Source of the DNA: Lasioglossum baleicum
Taxonomy: Eukaryota; Arthropoda; Insecta; Hymenoptera; Halictidae
Assembly: GCF_051020765.1 (NCBI RefSeq)
Contig: NW_027469298.1
Span: 1 to 64,000, forward strand
Direction of reading: 5' to 3'
DNA length: 64,000 nucleotides
Position 1 is the stretch's first letter; every line of letters starts with the position of its first letter. The notes beneath the pieces are model-generated. The model did not search any database. It was not told the origin of the DNA and was given only the letters and a program-made list of their open reading frames with translations. A program made the position numbers and the translations under genes. Shown in pieces: positions 39,118 to 52,760 of the stretch.

Positions 39118-39521
39118 GTACGACAATATTCTGTTTAGTTCTTTGTCATTTCATGTAATTATCCCTATACGTACCTACGGTGCCGGAGCGGCAGGACGGA
39201 GTGGTCTTGTAGTTGCATTCCGCAGATTGGAGCGGCACTGCTGGATGGTCTTCGTTAATTTCTTTAACCATGATTTTGTACCGTATGCAATTTTTCCCAG
39301 TTTTCCATTTATTTATACCTACTGTAATTTTCTGTTATGGTACTTGAGATTTTTTTTCTAAATTTTCAACTTTTGACTCCAAAAATTGTATTTCTTAACA
39401 AAATTATCTCTGGAATTAGTTGAGTGTACGTTTATTGCGAAATTTGGTTAAACACATTGTTATTTTATATGATTTATTGCATACGGTACCTACGCTTCCA
39501 CAGCGATACGACTGGAGTGGT
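39118..39521 (-). repeat. 312-bp satellite, inverted ~1.3-monomer island
   Basis: Here the 312-bp monomer reads backwards: tacgtacctacggtgccgga, gtggtcttgtagttgc, tttaaccatgattttgtac, ttccatttatttatac, then a second partial copy with gttgagtgtacgtttat and tacctacgcttcc. It lies exactly where the 343-bp array changes orientation and about 1 kb past the end of the main 312-bp array. A minus-frame-derived open reading frame at 39143-39361 is only the monomer read the other way. Confidence 0.88.
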
Positions 39522-42295
39522 CCGGCAGTGACATTACTAGTACTGTTCAGCGTACTTACACCTGGAATACCTGGACTGATTCGCGGAATCGCAGGATAGG
39601 TGAAGCTACTTGCGTAGCCGTTCGTCTCCCACAGAAGCTGACATCGTTCTCCTGCGGTTTGATCACCGACCTTATAATTCATACCCGATGTTAAAGCATC
39701 CGTCACAGAAATGGAGTCCAATTACTTTCTCTGAACACGAACTTATACTGTAGAAACGGCTGGTTTGCTTCTCCGAAGATAAGGACATCGGCATAGTATT
39801 TGACTTTATACAAATTGGCAACGACCTAAATCGCTTTGACGCCTTACTTTAATATTCAAACCATGAACAAAGATGTCAGTTGCAAATACTGCTCAGCGGA
39901 CTTACCCCGGATTACCTGTCTTGACTCTCGGATCCACAGGATAGGCGAATTCATTGACTTAGCCGTTCGTCTCTCGCAGAAGTTGGCAACATCCTCGTGC
40001 GGTTTGGCCGTTAGTCTTCTAATTCAATCATAAAGTTAAGGTGCCCGATACTCAAATGAATACGAATTTCTTTCTCTGAATACGACGTTATACTTTCGAT
40101 TCAGCGGGTTAGATTTTTGGAGGCCAAAGCATTCTGTAAGAAGTTTGACCTACCCCAACAGGTAATGATATACAACGGCTGGATGGCCTGTTTTGATATT
40201 CAAACCGTGAAATAACTTGTCTGCTGCTCATACAATTCAGCGGATTTACTCCCGTATTACCTGATATGACTCACGAAATCACAGGGTAGGTGGAGCTATT
40301 GACTTAGCCGTTCGTCTCTCACGTATCGTTCTCATGCCGTTTGACACTCGATCTTCTAATTCATACATAAAATTAAGGGACGCGACACTAGAATGTATAC
40401 CAACTTCTTTCTCTTTAGGTGAAGTTATACTTTTGGTGCAACGGGTGATATTCTCGGATGGTAAGGCCATCGTTGAAATGTTTGACTCCATACCAATTAG
40501 TATAGTTCTACAGCTGGTGGACTATATATATTGACATTCGAACCTTAAATAGAGGTGTCTGTTGCCAATGCTGTTCAGCGGATTTACTCCACGAATACCA
40601 GGTATGACTCTCGGAATCACAGGATATGTGAAACTATCGACATAGCCTTTCGAATCTAAAAGAGGGTGGAAACGATCTCGAACGGTTTGACACTCGATCT
40701 TCTATTTCATATTCGATAACATGGTATGCTTCTGTTATAATGACAACTCAATTGTTTCCATGAGCACTCAGCTACACACTCGATATTGCGGACAGGTTCT
40801 CGGAAGGTAAGGAATTGGGTAAGAAGAATGACTTTATTTTAATTGATAATATTCTCCGGCGGTTTGACTCAGTACCTAAATGTTTATATCCTGAATCGAT
40901 ATCTATAATGCCAATACTCTTCAGCGGATGTACTCTCGGAATTCCTGGTTTGACTCCGCAAACACGAGATAGCAGATAGCCGATAGCCTATCGAATATCA
41001 CAGAACGTGGTAACGTTGTCGATCGGTTTAACCCTCGATCTTCTAACTCTTACACGAGGATAAGGTGCCCGTCTCTGAAATGAATACAAATTTAATTTTC
41101 TGCAAACGAAGGTATGCTCTCCATACAGGGGGTTAGGCTTTCGACTTGTAAGGTCTCCAGAAAAACGTTTGACTTCATACAAATTGGCAACGCACTCAAG
41201 CAGTTTGACGATCCACTTTAATATTCGAACAGCATATTACAGTGTCTGTTGCCAATACAATTCAGCAGATTTACATCTGGAATTCCTGTTTTCACTCATG
41301 GAATCACAGGATAAGTGAAGCTTTCACTTAGCCGTTCCTCTCTCACAGACGTTGGTAACGATCTCGAACGGTTTGACACTAGATTATCAAATTCACACAT
41401 GAAATTATGGGTGCCGTCACTAAAGTGCATACTATTTTGCTTCCTAGAACACGAAGTTACACTCTAGATACAGCGGGTTAGCTTAACGGAAGCTAAGGCT
41501 TCCGATAAGGAGGATGTGATCATATCAATACGCAACGTTCTACAACGTGTCGACACTGTACTTTAATATTCATACAGTGAATTCAGGTGTCTTATGTCAA
41601 TACTGATGAGCGCATTTCCCCAGTGATACCTTGCGGAAATATCGGAATCACAGGATGGGTTATGCTATTGACAAGGGTGTGCGGTTAGCAAAGAAGGTTG
41701 TACTGTTCTCGATCGGTTAGATTCTGGATTTTGCTATTAATACACGAAAATGAGGTGTCTGTCTGGTATAATGTTTACTAATTTAATTCCGTGACGACTT
41801 AGCAGAACACTCCATGCAGTGGGTTAGGCTTCTCGAAAGTTAAGGACTTGGGTAAGAAGTTTGACTCTAAAAGAATAGGCAACGTTCTACAGCGGTCTGG
41901 AACTCTACTCTAATATTGAAACCGTGAATTGAGGTGACAAATGTCGATACCCTTCAGCGGATTTATTCCTGCAATTCCAGGTTTGACTCTCGGAGTCACA
42001 GGATAGGTGAAGCTATATACTTATCTGCGCGACTCTCAGAGAAGGTGGTAACTTTCTGGAAGAGTTTGCCCCGCGACCTTCTAATTCATTCATAAAATTT
42101 AGGTGCCAGTCACTGAAATGTATACTATTTTCTTTCTCTGGTCACGAAGTTATACTCCCGATACAGCTGGTTGGTATTTCGGAGGGCAAGGTCTCAGGTA
42201 AAACGTTTGACCTTATAACAATAGATTACGTTCTCAAACAGTTTGACGTTCTACATTACTATTTAATCCGTGAATTATGAGTTCTATTGGCAATA
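39522..42295 (+). repeat. 343-bp satellite, forward block 1
   Basis: About eight monomers. Landmarks ttcagcggatttactc (40236, 40574, 40920, 41261, 41953) are 338-347 bases apart. Each monomer contains tgactctcggaatcacagga, taggtgaagctattgactta, gtaacgttctcgaacggttt, tgaccctcgatcttctaatt and cgaagttatactctcgat. The short open frames across it are not conserved in phase. Confidence 0.9.
40550..41350 (+). repeat. Left arm of a 0.8-kb inverted duplication inside the 343-bp array
   Basis: This stretch pairs in reverse complement with 43860-44650 about a centre near 42602. It shares private variants such as gagatagcagatagccgat (40966) and gacaggttctcggaagg. Other monomers in the array lack these. 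Confidence 0.85.
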
Positions 42296-45200
42296 GCCTT
42301 CCAGAACTTTATAGCGAAAGCCTTACCTTCCGAAAGGCTAATCCGCTATATCGAGAGAGTAACTTCGTGCTTAGATAAGAAAATTAGTCTTCATTTTAGT
42401 AGACGGGGACTACAACCTCATGTATGAATTAAAAGATCGAGGGTCAAACCGTTCGAGATCGAAACCACCTTCTGTGTGAGACGAACGGCTAAGTCAATAG
42501 CGTCACCCATTCCGGGATTCCGAGAGTCAATCAATGTACTCCGGGCGTAAATCCGCTGAGAAGCATTGGAAATAGAAGCCGTATATCACAGATTGAATAT
42601 TAAAGTAGAGCATCAAACCGTTGTAGAGCTATAACTATTCGTATAGATTCAAATCTTTTACTGCAGACCGTATTTCCCGTGAAGTTATCCCGCAGTATCG
42701 CGAGTGTAGCTTCGCGTTCACAGAAGCAAGTTAGTGCACATTTTAGTGACGGGCTACTTAATATCATGTGTGAATTAGAAGATCGAGGGTCAAACCATTC
42801 GGCGACGTTACCATCTTGTGTGAGAGACGGAACGCTCAATCAATAGCATCATCTTTCCAGTGATTCGGAGAGTAAAACCAGGTAATACTGATGTAAACCC
42901 GCTGAACAGTATTACCAATAGACACCATAATCCACGGTTTGAATATTAAAGTAAGGAGTGAAGCCGTCGGAGAAATTTACCTATTCGTATAACGTCAGTA
43001 TACTTACCGAATACATTACCTTGTGGGAACATATTCCGCTGTAGCGAGTGTCTTACTTGTTGTTGACGGAAGCAAGTTAGTAGTCTCTTTTGCTGTCGTA
43101 CAACACATTTTCATGTATAAATACCAATATCAACAGTCGACCTGTTCGAAAGCGGTCCCACTTTCTTTAAGCATCGAATGGCTAAGTCACTAGCTTCGCC
43201 TATCTTGCTATTCCGATAGTTAAACCAGGTATTCCAGGAGTCATTCCGGTGCACATTATGGGCAATCGACTCGTTAGTTCACGGTTTGAATACGAAAGTG
43301 CAGAGTCTAATCCTTGTTGATCGTAACCTATTGATATAATGCCAAACGTTCAACCGAAGACATTACCCTCCAAGAACCTAACCCGCTGTACCGAGAATAC
43401 AACTTCGTGTTCAGAGTATCAAATTAGTAAACATTTTAGTGACGGGGACCTTAATTTCATTATGAACATGAAGAAAAATAGTCAAACGGTTCGAGAAAGT
43501 AATAACCTTTCTTGAGAATCGAACGGATCAGTCAATAGCTCCACCTAACCTGTGACTCCGTGAGGCAAACCAGGTATTCTTGGACTAAATCTTCTGAACA
43601 GTATTGCCAATAGACACCTTAATTCACGGTTTGAAAGTTAAAGTAGAGCGTCAATCTGTTTCAGAACAATACCTATTGATATAAAGTAAACCGCCCTACC
43701 GAAAGCCTTACCCACTGAAAATCTAACCGGCTGTATAGAGATTATTACATCGCGTTCAGAGGTACGAACAAGTACACATTTACTGCCGAGCACCTTAATT
43801 TCATTCATGACATACATGATCGATGGTCAAGCTGTACAAGAACGTTGCCACATTCTGTACGAGACGAACGGCTAAGTGAAAGCTTCACTTATCCTGTGAT
43901 TCCATGAGTAAAAACCGGAATTCCGGATGTAAATTTGCTGAATTGTATTGGCAACAGACACTGTAATATGCGGTTCGAATGTTAAAGTGGATCGTCAAAC
44001 TGTTTGAGTGCGTTGCCAATTTGTATGAAGTCAAACGATTTTCTGGAGACCTTACAAGTCGAAAGTCTAACCCCCTGTATGGAGAGCACACCTTCTTGTG
44101 CAGAAAATTAAATTAGTATTCATTTCAGGGACGGGCACCTTATCCTCGTGTAAGAGTTAGAAGATCGAGGGTTAAACCGATCGACAACGTTACCACGTTC
44201 TGTGATATTCGATAGGCTATCGGCTATCTGCTATCTCGTGTTTGCGGAGTCAAACCAGGAATTCCGAGAGTACATCCGCTGAAGAGTATTGGCATTATAG
44301 ATATCGATTCAGGATATAAACATTTAGGTACTGAGTCAAACCGCCGGAGAATATTATCAATTAAAATAAAGTCATTCTTTTTACCCAATTCCTTACCTTC
44401 CGAGAACCTGTCCGCAATATCGAGTGTGTAGCTTAGTGTTCATGGAAACAATTGAGTTGTCATTATAACAGAAGCATACCATGTTATCGAATATGAAATA
44501 GAAGATCGAGTGTCAAACCGTTCCAGATTGTTTCCACCCTCTTTCAGATTCGAAAGGCTATGTCAATAGTTTCACATATCCTGTGATTCCGAGAGTCATA
44601 CCTGGTATTCGTGGAGTAAATACGCTGAAGAGCATCGGCAATAGTCACCTTTATTCAAGGTTTGATTACCAACGCAGAGCGCCGAAACGTTATACAACGA
44701 TACCAATTGCTATAAAATCAAATGTTTTCTGATGGCGTTAACTTCCGCGATTCTCACCGCCTTCATCGATAGTATAACTTCGTGTTTAGAGAAGGGACTT
44801 AATCTTCATTTGAGTGTCGAGCATCTTATATTCATGTATGAATTAGAAGATCGACGGTCAAACCGTCCGAGGACGATGCCAGATTCTGTAAGAGACGTAC
44901 AGCAAAGTGAATAGCTTGACCTACCCTGAAATTCCGAAAGTCACACCAGGTATTCCGTTAGTGATTCCGCTGGACGGCATTGGTATTAGGCACCGTAATG
45001 CACGGTATAAATATTACTCTTCAGAGTCAAACCGCTGTAGAAAGTTACGAATTAGTATCGAGCCAAACTTTTTACCGAAGGTCTCACCTTCCGAGAAGCT
45101 AACCCGCCGTATGACGAGTATATCTACGCGTTCATACAAGACAATTGGTATCCATTTTAGTGACGGGAACCACAATTTCAGCTGTCAATTAGAATGTCTA

Positions 45201-47220
45201 ACATCAAACGGATCGGGATCTTATCCACCTTCTTTGAGAGTCGAACGGCTAAGTCAATATTTTCATATATCCTATAATTTCGAGAATCAAACCAGCGATC
45301 CTGGGAGGAAATCAGCGGTACAGTATCGGCATTATTATCCTACTTCCTGGTATAGATATTAAAGTACATGGCCACACAATTGTACAACGTTACCTATTGG
45401 TATCGAGTATACTTATTCACCGGTGGCTGTACCATCCGAGAAAATAACCCGCTGTATTAGGGGTATAACATCGTTGTCAGAGAAGCAAAATAGTCGAAAT
45501 TTTAGTGACGATGAACTTAATTTCAAATATGGCTTAGTAGATCGAGTGCCAAAGCTCTCGAGATCGTTGCGACCATCAGTGAGAGTCGAACGGCCAGGAC
45601 TATAGCTTCACCTATCCTGTGCTACAGAGAGTAAAACCAGGGATACCGAGAGCAAATCAGCTAACCAGTATTAGCGGCACACTTAATTCACGGTATCTAT
45701 ACTAACGTAAAGCGTCAAACAGTTCTAGATCGTTACCTATTCGGATAGAGTCAAACATTTTACAGAAGGGCTTACCTTCCGAGTACCTCACCCGCTGCAT
45801 CCAGAGTATACCATAGGGCTCGGAGAAACAAATAATTATGCATTTCAATGATGAGCACCAAAACATTACGTACGAATTAGAAGATCGAGGGTCAAACAGT
45901 TCTTGTGTCAAACCTTCTGTGAGTGACGGACGGCTAAGTCAGTAGCTTCTCATATCCTGTGTTTCTGTGCATCAAACCAGGAATTCCGGGCGTGAATCGA
46001 ATGAACACCATTGCCAATCGAATCCGTAGTTCACGGTTTGAATATTAAGGTATAGCATCAAACCGTTTGATATCGATACCAAATAGGGTAAAGTCAAACG
46101 TTTTACCGAAGGCCTCACCTTCCGCGAATATCACCAGCAGCATCGAGAGTATAAATTCGCGTACAGAGAAACACATTAATATACATAATTTAGACGGGCA
46201 CTATTATTCCGTGCATGAATTGGAAAATCTCGGGTCAAACCGTTGCAGAGCTTTACCACGTTCGCTGAGAGTCGAACGGCTAAGGAAATAGCTTCTGCTA
46301 TCCTGTGATTCCTATAGTCGATCCTGGTATTCCGGGAGCACATTCGCTGGACAATATTGGCAAAAGACAGCTTATTTCGCGGTATGAATAGTATGGCAGA
46401 GCGTCAAATGGTTATAGAGCTTTATCTCTTGGTTTAGAGTCATACTTTCTACCGAAGGCCATACCGAGAAGCCTATAACGCCATTGAAAGTGTCTTGCTT
46501 GGAGTTGGCGGAATCAAATTAGAGGAAATTTTAGTAGACGGACGCCTTATTTGCATGCATGAAGAGAAAACACGAGAGTAAAACCGTTCGAGAGCGTTAC
46601 CACCATCCTTGAGAACAAATCCGGTGAAGTCAGTGGCTTAAACCACCATGTGATTCCGAGAGTGAAACAAGTCATTTCGGGGTAAACCCGCCGAACTAGA
46701 AAGGCAATTGATACGATAATTCACGGAATGAGCATTAAAGTAGAGAGTCATACTGACGGAGATCATTATCAATTGGTATAGAGTAACTCTTTTTACAGAT
46801 GTGCTTACCTTCCGAGAACATAACCCGCTGTATAGATTGTATGACTTCGTCCTCAGAGAAAGAAATTAGTATCCATTTCAGTGACGGGCCCCTAAATTTC
46901 CTGTATCAATTAGAAGGTCGGTTGTCAAATGGAACGGGAACGTGACTTTTCGTTGAGAGTCGATCGGCTAAGTCAAGAACTTCACCTATCTTGAGATTCC
47001 GGGATTAAAACCGGGCACTCCAGGATTAAATCCGCTGAAATGGTTTGTCAATAGACATATTAATTGACGGTTCTAATATTAAAGTCGCACGACAGATCTT
47101 TGTAGAACGATATTTATTCGTATAGCGTCAATCTTTTTACCGAAGGCCATTCCTTCCGATAAACCCAACCCGCTGCAGCAACTGTCTTATCCAGTGTTCA
47201 AGGTAGCAAATTAGTAACAT
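42296..47220 (-). repeat. 343-bp satellite, inverted block 2
   Basis: About fourteen monomers are in reverse orientation: ccttaccttccgagaacctaacccgctg, then ttagtgacgggcacctta, then gaccctcgat reversed as atcgagggtcaaaccgtt. The forward array breaks at ttctattggcaata, and reverse sequence with cgaaagccttaccttccg follows directly, skipping part of a monomer. No gene is seen. Confidence 0.9.
43860..44650 (-). repeat. Right arm of the 0.8-kb inverted duplication
   Basis: This is the reverse-complement partner of 40550-41350, containing atcggctatctgctatctcg and ccgagaacctgtccgc. The matched positions sum to about 85,200, which gives the symmetry centre. Confidence 0.85.
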
Positions 47221-50200
47221 TTACTCCGGGAATACATGGTTTGGCTTTTAGAATATTGGAATACGTCAAGCTATGGACTTAGCCGTTCGTCTCCCCAAGA
47301 AAGTGGTAACGTTCTCGAATGGTTTGACCCTCGATCGTATAAATAACGCATGAGATTATGGTGCCTGTCACTAAAATTCATACTAACTTGCTTCTCTGAA
47401 CACGAGGCCACACCCTCTGTACAGCAGGTTAGCATCTAGGAAGGTAAGGCCTTCGCTAAAATGATTGACCCTATACCATCAGGTGACGGTCTATAACGTT
47501 TTGACACTGTATATTAATATCAATACCGTGATATATGTACGGCCAATACTGTTCGGCGGATTTACTCCCGGTATGGCTGGTTTTATTCTCGGAATCACAG
47601 AATACGTGAAGATATTGACGTAGCCGTTCGACTCTCAAAGAAGGTGGAGACATTCCCGATCGCTGACACTCGAACTCCAAAGTCATTCGTGAAATTATGG
47701 TGCCCATCACTAAAATGCATACTAATGTGCTTCTCTGAACACGAATTTATACTCTCGAAACGGAGGTTTACATTCTCGGCAGGAATGGCTTTCGGCAATA
47801 GGTTTAACTATATTCAAATAGGTAACGCTCTACAACGGAATATCTGCCTGCTTTAATAATCATTCCGAGAATTAATGTGTCTATTGCCAATACGGTACGG
47901 GGCACTTACTCCCAGAGTGCCTATTTTGACTCCCGGAACCCTATAATACGTGAAGCTTTTAACTTAGCCGTTCGAATCCCAAAGAATGCGGTAACGTTCT
48001 AGCGTAGTTTGATTTTAGTTCGATTTTGCTATTCAGAAAAGAAAATAAGGTCTCCGTCTGCAATAATGACTACTATTTTGTTTCCGTGAGCACTAAGAAG
48101 GACACTCGCTATTTCGGTGTTCGTTCTAGAACGATAAATTTTCCGATAAAGTGTATGGCTTTATACCAGTTGGTAACGTTCTCGAACGGTTTGACGCTCA
48201 ACATTTATATCCAGACAAAGAAGTAGTGTCTCTATTGCCAATACTGTTCAGCGGATTTACACCCAGAATACCTGGTTTGACTGTCAAAATCGCAGGATGC
48301 GTGAAGCTGTTGAATTAACCATTCGTCTGCCACACAATGTGGCAACGTTCTCGTGCGGTTTGACATTCAGTCTTATAATTCATGCATAATATTAAAGTGC
48401 TCATCACTAAAATGAAGACTAATTTCTTTCTCCAAACACGAAGTTATACTATCGACATGGCGGTTTAGCTTCACCGAAAGTAAGGACATCGGTGAAGTGT
48501 TTGACTTTATACGAATTGCCAGTGCTCTCAAACGGTTTCACGCTCGACTTTAGAATACAAGGATTGGTTCAAGGTGTCTATTGGCAATACAGTTCAGCGG
48601 ATTTACTTCAGGAATAGGTGGTTTGACTCTCCGAATTCCGCGATTGGTGTAGCTATTGACTTAGCCGTTGGAATCTTACAGACGGTGGCTACGGTCGCGA
48701 ACGGTTTGACCCTCGATCTTCTTATTAATACATGTAATTAACCTGCCCGTCTCTGAGATGAATACTAATTTCTTGACTTTGACCCAATTGGTAACGCTCT
48801 CATACCGTTGGACGCTCTACATTAATATTCAACCGTGAATTGAGGTGTCCATTGCGAATACTGTTGAGCGGATATATTCCTTATATACCTGGTTTGACTC
48901 TCCAGAACACAGAATAAGTGAAAGCTATTGACGTAGCGGTCCATCGCGCACAGATGGTGACAACGTTCTTGAGCGGTTTGTCGTACGATATTCTAAGTCA
49001 TACATGAATTTAACATGCCAGTCACTGAAGTGAATAGTAATTTATCACACTGAACCTGAAGTTATACTCTCGATGAAGCCGGTGTGGTTGTCGAAGGTTA
49101 ACCCCATCAGTAAACGTCTGACTTTATACAAATCGGTAACGTTCTAAAACGGTTTGACGCTCAACTTTAATATTCAAACCGTAAATTAAGGTAATTAGAG
49201 CCAAAGCTGTTCAGCGGACTTACACCCTGAATACCTGGTTTGACTCTACGAATCACTGGATAGGTGAAAATATTGACTTAGCAGTTCGTCTCTCACAGAA
49301 GGTGGCAACGTTATCGATCGGTCTGACGCGCGATTTTCTAACTCATACATGCCGCTAAGGTGCCCGACACTGAAGTGATGAGACGAATCCCTATCCCTGA
49401 ACTCGAAGTTATACCCTCGATGAAGCGCATGAAATTCGCGGAAGATAACGCCGTCGGTAAACGTTTGACTGCATACCAATTGGTAAGGATCTAAAACGAT
49501 TTGACGCTCTACTTTAATGTTCAAACCAAGAATTAAGTTGTTTATTGTCAAATCTGCTCAGTGTGTTTGCTCACGGAATAGCAGGTTCGACTCTCGGAAT
49601 CACAGGATAGGTGAAGCTATTTATTCAGCATTTCGTTTGCCAGAGACGGCTGCAACGTTGTCCAGCGGATAGGCAGTCGATCTTCTAATTTATAAGTAAA
49701 GTTAAGGTGCCCGTCACAGAAATGAAGACTTATTTCTAGTCCTGGAGACGAAGTTATACTCTCGATGAAGCTGGTGAGATTCGCAGAAGTTAACACCTTC
49801 GGTAGACGTTTAACCTTATACCAATTGGTTACGTTCTAACACGCTTTGACGCTCTACTTCAACCTACATATCGTGATTTATGGTGTCTATTTCCTGTACT
49901 GCTCAGACGATTTTCTCTCGGAATACCTGGTATGTCTCTCGGAACCACAGGATAGGTGAAGCTATTGTGATATATGTGCGATTTCACAAGGAAGGTGACA
50001 ACGTTCGGGAAGGGTTTGACACTCGATCATGTAATGCATATTTAAAAATAAGGTGTGCCTCTACTATTAAGGCCACACATTTATTTCTGTGAGCACTAAG
50101 CATGACATTCGCTACAGCGGCTTATGACCTCGGAAGGTAAGGTATGCGATAAAGTGTATGACGTTATAACAATTGGGAACGTTGTCAATCAGTGTGGCTC

Positions 50201-51499
50201 TCTGCTTTAATATCTATACCGTGAATTAAGGTGTCCATTGGCAATAGTTTACAGCGGATTGACTCTCGGAATATCTTGTTTAAGTCTCGGAATCACAGGA
50301 TAGGTGAAGCTAGTCACTTAGCCGTCGGACTCTCAATGAAGGTGGTACCGTTAGTTACCGGCTTGAGCCTCGATCTCCTAATTCGTACATTAAGTTAAGC
50401 TGCCATCACCAATGTGTTTACTAATATGCTTCTCTCAATTGGAAGTTATACTCTCGATAGCGCGGGTCAGCTTCTCGGAAGGTAATGCTTTCGGTAGAAA
50501 GTATAACTGTATACCAGTAGGTAACGGTCAACAACGGTTTGACTGTGTACTTTAATATTCATACCGTGAATTGAGGTATATATGGCCAATGCTGTTCAGA
50601 GAATTAACACCATCAATACCTGGTTTTACTCTCGGAATAACAGGATAGGAGATGCTATTGACTTAGGCGTTCGTCTCTCAAAGAAGTTTGAATCGTCCTA
50701 CAACGAATTGACCCTGGATCTTCTGATTCATACGTGAAATAAGGGCGACCGTCACGAATGTGTGTACCATTTTGTTCACTGGCGCACGAAGTGATACTAT
50801 CGACTCAGTGGGTTAGGATCGCGGAAGGTAAGACCATCGGTAAAAAGTTTGAGTATGTTACAATATATAACATTGTACATCGGTTTGACTCCATTCCTTA
50901 TTATTTATAGTGTCAATTAGGGTGACTGTTACCAATACTGAACAAAGAATTTACAAAAAATATACCTGGCTAGACCTCAGAATCACAGGATAGGTGAAAC
51001 TGACTTATACTTTCGGTACTCAAAGCAGGTGGTACTGATCTCGAACGGTGTGACTCTCGATTTTGCTATTGAAGAATGAAAATAAGGTGTGAAAATAAGG
51101 CCTTCGACTTTATATCAATTGGTAACCATCTAAAGCGGTTTCACGCCCTACATTAATATTCAAACCGTGAATTAATGTGTCAATTGCCAACACTATTCAG
51201 CGGATGTACTCCAGGAATACCAGGCTTGACTCTCAGAATCACAACTACATGTAAAGTTACTAACTCAGCCGTTCGACTCTCAAAGACGGTGGTAACGATC
51301 GAGAACGGTTTGACTCTCAATCCTCTCATTCATATTTGAAAATATGGTGTGCTTCCGTGAGCATTAAACATGACACAGGCTACAGCGTGTTACGTTCTAG
51401 GGAAGGTATGTTTTCGGTAATAAGAATGACTCTATACCAATTGGTAATATTCTCCGACGGTTTGACCTTCTACTTTAATATTCATAGCGAGAATTAATT
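47221..51499 (+). repeat. 343-bp satellite, forward block 2
   Basis: About twelve monomers are forward again, beginning abruptly at ttactccgggaatac after the reverse block ends in aaattagtaacat. Several copies carry internal deletions (for example near 48770 and 51090). The array stops at about 51499 (gagaattaat), where AT-rich arm repeats begin. No gene is seen. Confidence 0.9.
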
Positions 51500-52115
51500 G
51501 AGATTATCTACTATTGACAAATATTATTGTGTAAAGTTTGCTGCATTGATATTTTCGGCTGGCTTTGTGGTGAGCTAATTTTATTATATATATAATATAA
51601 AATTTGTTCTACTGTAATTATCTACTGCTGACAAATTTTATTGCGTATAATTTGCTCTATTGATATTTTCAACTAGTGTTACTGTGAGCAAATTTTATTG
51701 AATGTGTAATATGAAAGTTTGTTCCATTGAAATTTTTTACTGTTGGCAAATGTTATTCTGCAAAATATGTTCTATTTATATTTTCGACTAGTGTTCTGGT
51801 GATCTAATTTTATTGCATATATAATATGGAAATTTGTTCTATTGACATTTTCTACTGTTGACAAATTTTATTGTGTAAAATTTGTTGTATTGATATTTTC
51901 TACTAGTATTGTGGTGAGCTAATTTTATTGCATATATGATATGAAAATTTGTTTCATTGAAATTTTCTACTGTTGACAAACTTTATTGTGTTAAAATTTG
52001 CTCAATTGATATTTTCAACTAGTATTGTGGTGGGCTAATTTTATTGCATACATAATATGGAAATTTGTTCCATTGAAATTTCCTACTGTTGACAAATTTT
52101 ATTAAATTTAAAATA
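51500..52115 (+). repeat. 115-bp tandem repeat, about five copies
   Basis: Ctactgttgacaaattttat recurs at 51852, 51967 and 52083 (115-116 bases apart), with a variant at 51737. Every unit contains a stem-loop: acaaatttta, loop ttgtg, taaaatttgt (51861-51885 is a perfect 10-bp stem). The unit also holds agctaattttattgcatata. Confidence 0.9.
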
Positions 52116-52215
52116 TAAATAAGCAAATTATTAACCTTATAGATTGATAATCTATCGATATATTATAAAATAATATTTTATATGAAATTTATGTTTAATA
52201 ATTAATTGTATACTA

Positions 52216-52760
52216 TTTATGCAGTATAAATAATTAATCTTATACTATTTTAGACGAGTATTATAAAATAATTCATTATAAACAAGTAATTTTATACTGT
52301 TTTATTCGAGTAGTTTAAATCAATTTATTATAAATAATTTTATACTATTTTAGTCGAGTATTATAAACTAATTTATTATAAATAATTAATTTTATACTAT
52401 TTTAGTCGAGGAGTACAAATTAATTTATTATAAACAATTAATTTTATATTATTTTAGTCAAGTGTATAAATTAATTTATTACAAATAATTAATTTCATAC
52501 TATTTTAGTGGAGTAGTATAAATTAACTTATTATAAATAAATAATTTTATACTATTTTAGTAGTATTAATAATTAATTTTATACTATTTTAGTCGCGGAG
52601 TATAAATTAATCTATTTTAAACAATTACTTTTACACTATTTTTGGTCGAGTGGTATAAATTAATTTATTATAAATAACTAATTTTATACTATTTTAGTGG
52701 TATAAATAATTTTGTACTATTTTAGTCGAGTAGTGCAAATAATTAACTTTATATTATTTT
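52216..52760 (+). repeat. ~51-bp AT-rich tandem repeat, about ten copies
   Basis: Actattttagtcgag recurs near 52350, 52401, 52452 and 52503. Between copies lies ataaattaatttattataaa followed by aattaattttatact, which is nearly self-complementary and could fold back. It is the only non-AT landmark in the stretch. Confidence 0.88.

Noticed and set aside
39143..39361. Plus-strand 72-codon frame with the same words in the inverted island.
   Set aside because: It is the inverted 312-bp monomer, so the usual minus-strand frame simply appears on the plus strand.
40334..50092. Short frames in both strands of the 343-bp satellite containing repeated words such as RSSNSY and SLKC.
   Set aside because: They arise from the satellite monomer and flip strand with the array orientation. 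No start, codon bias or consistent phase supports a gene.
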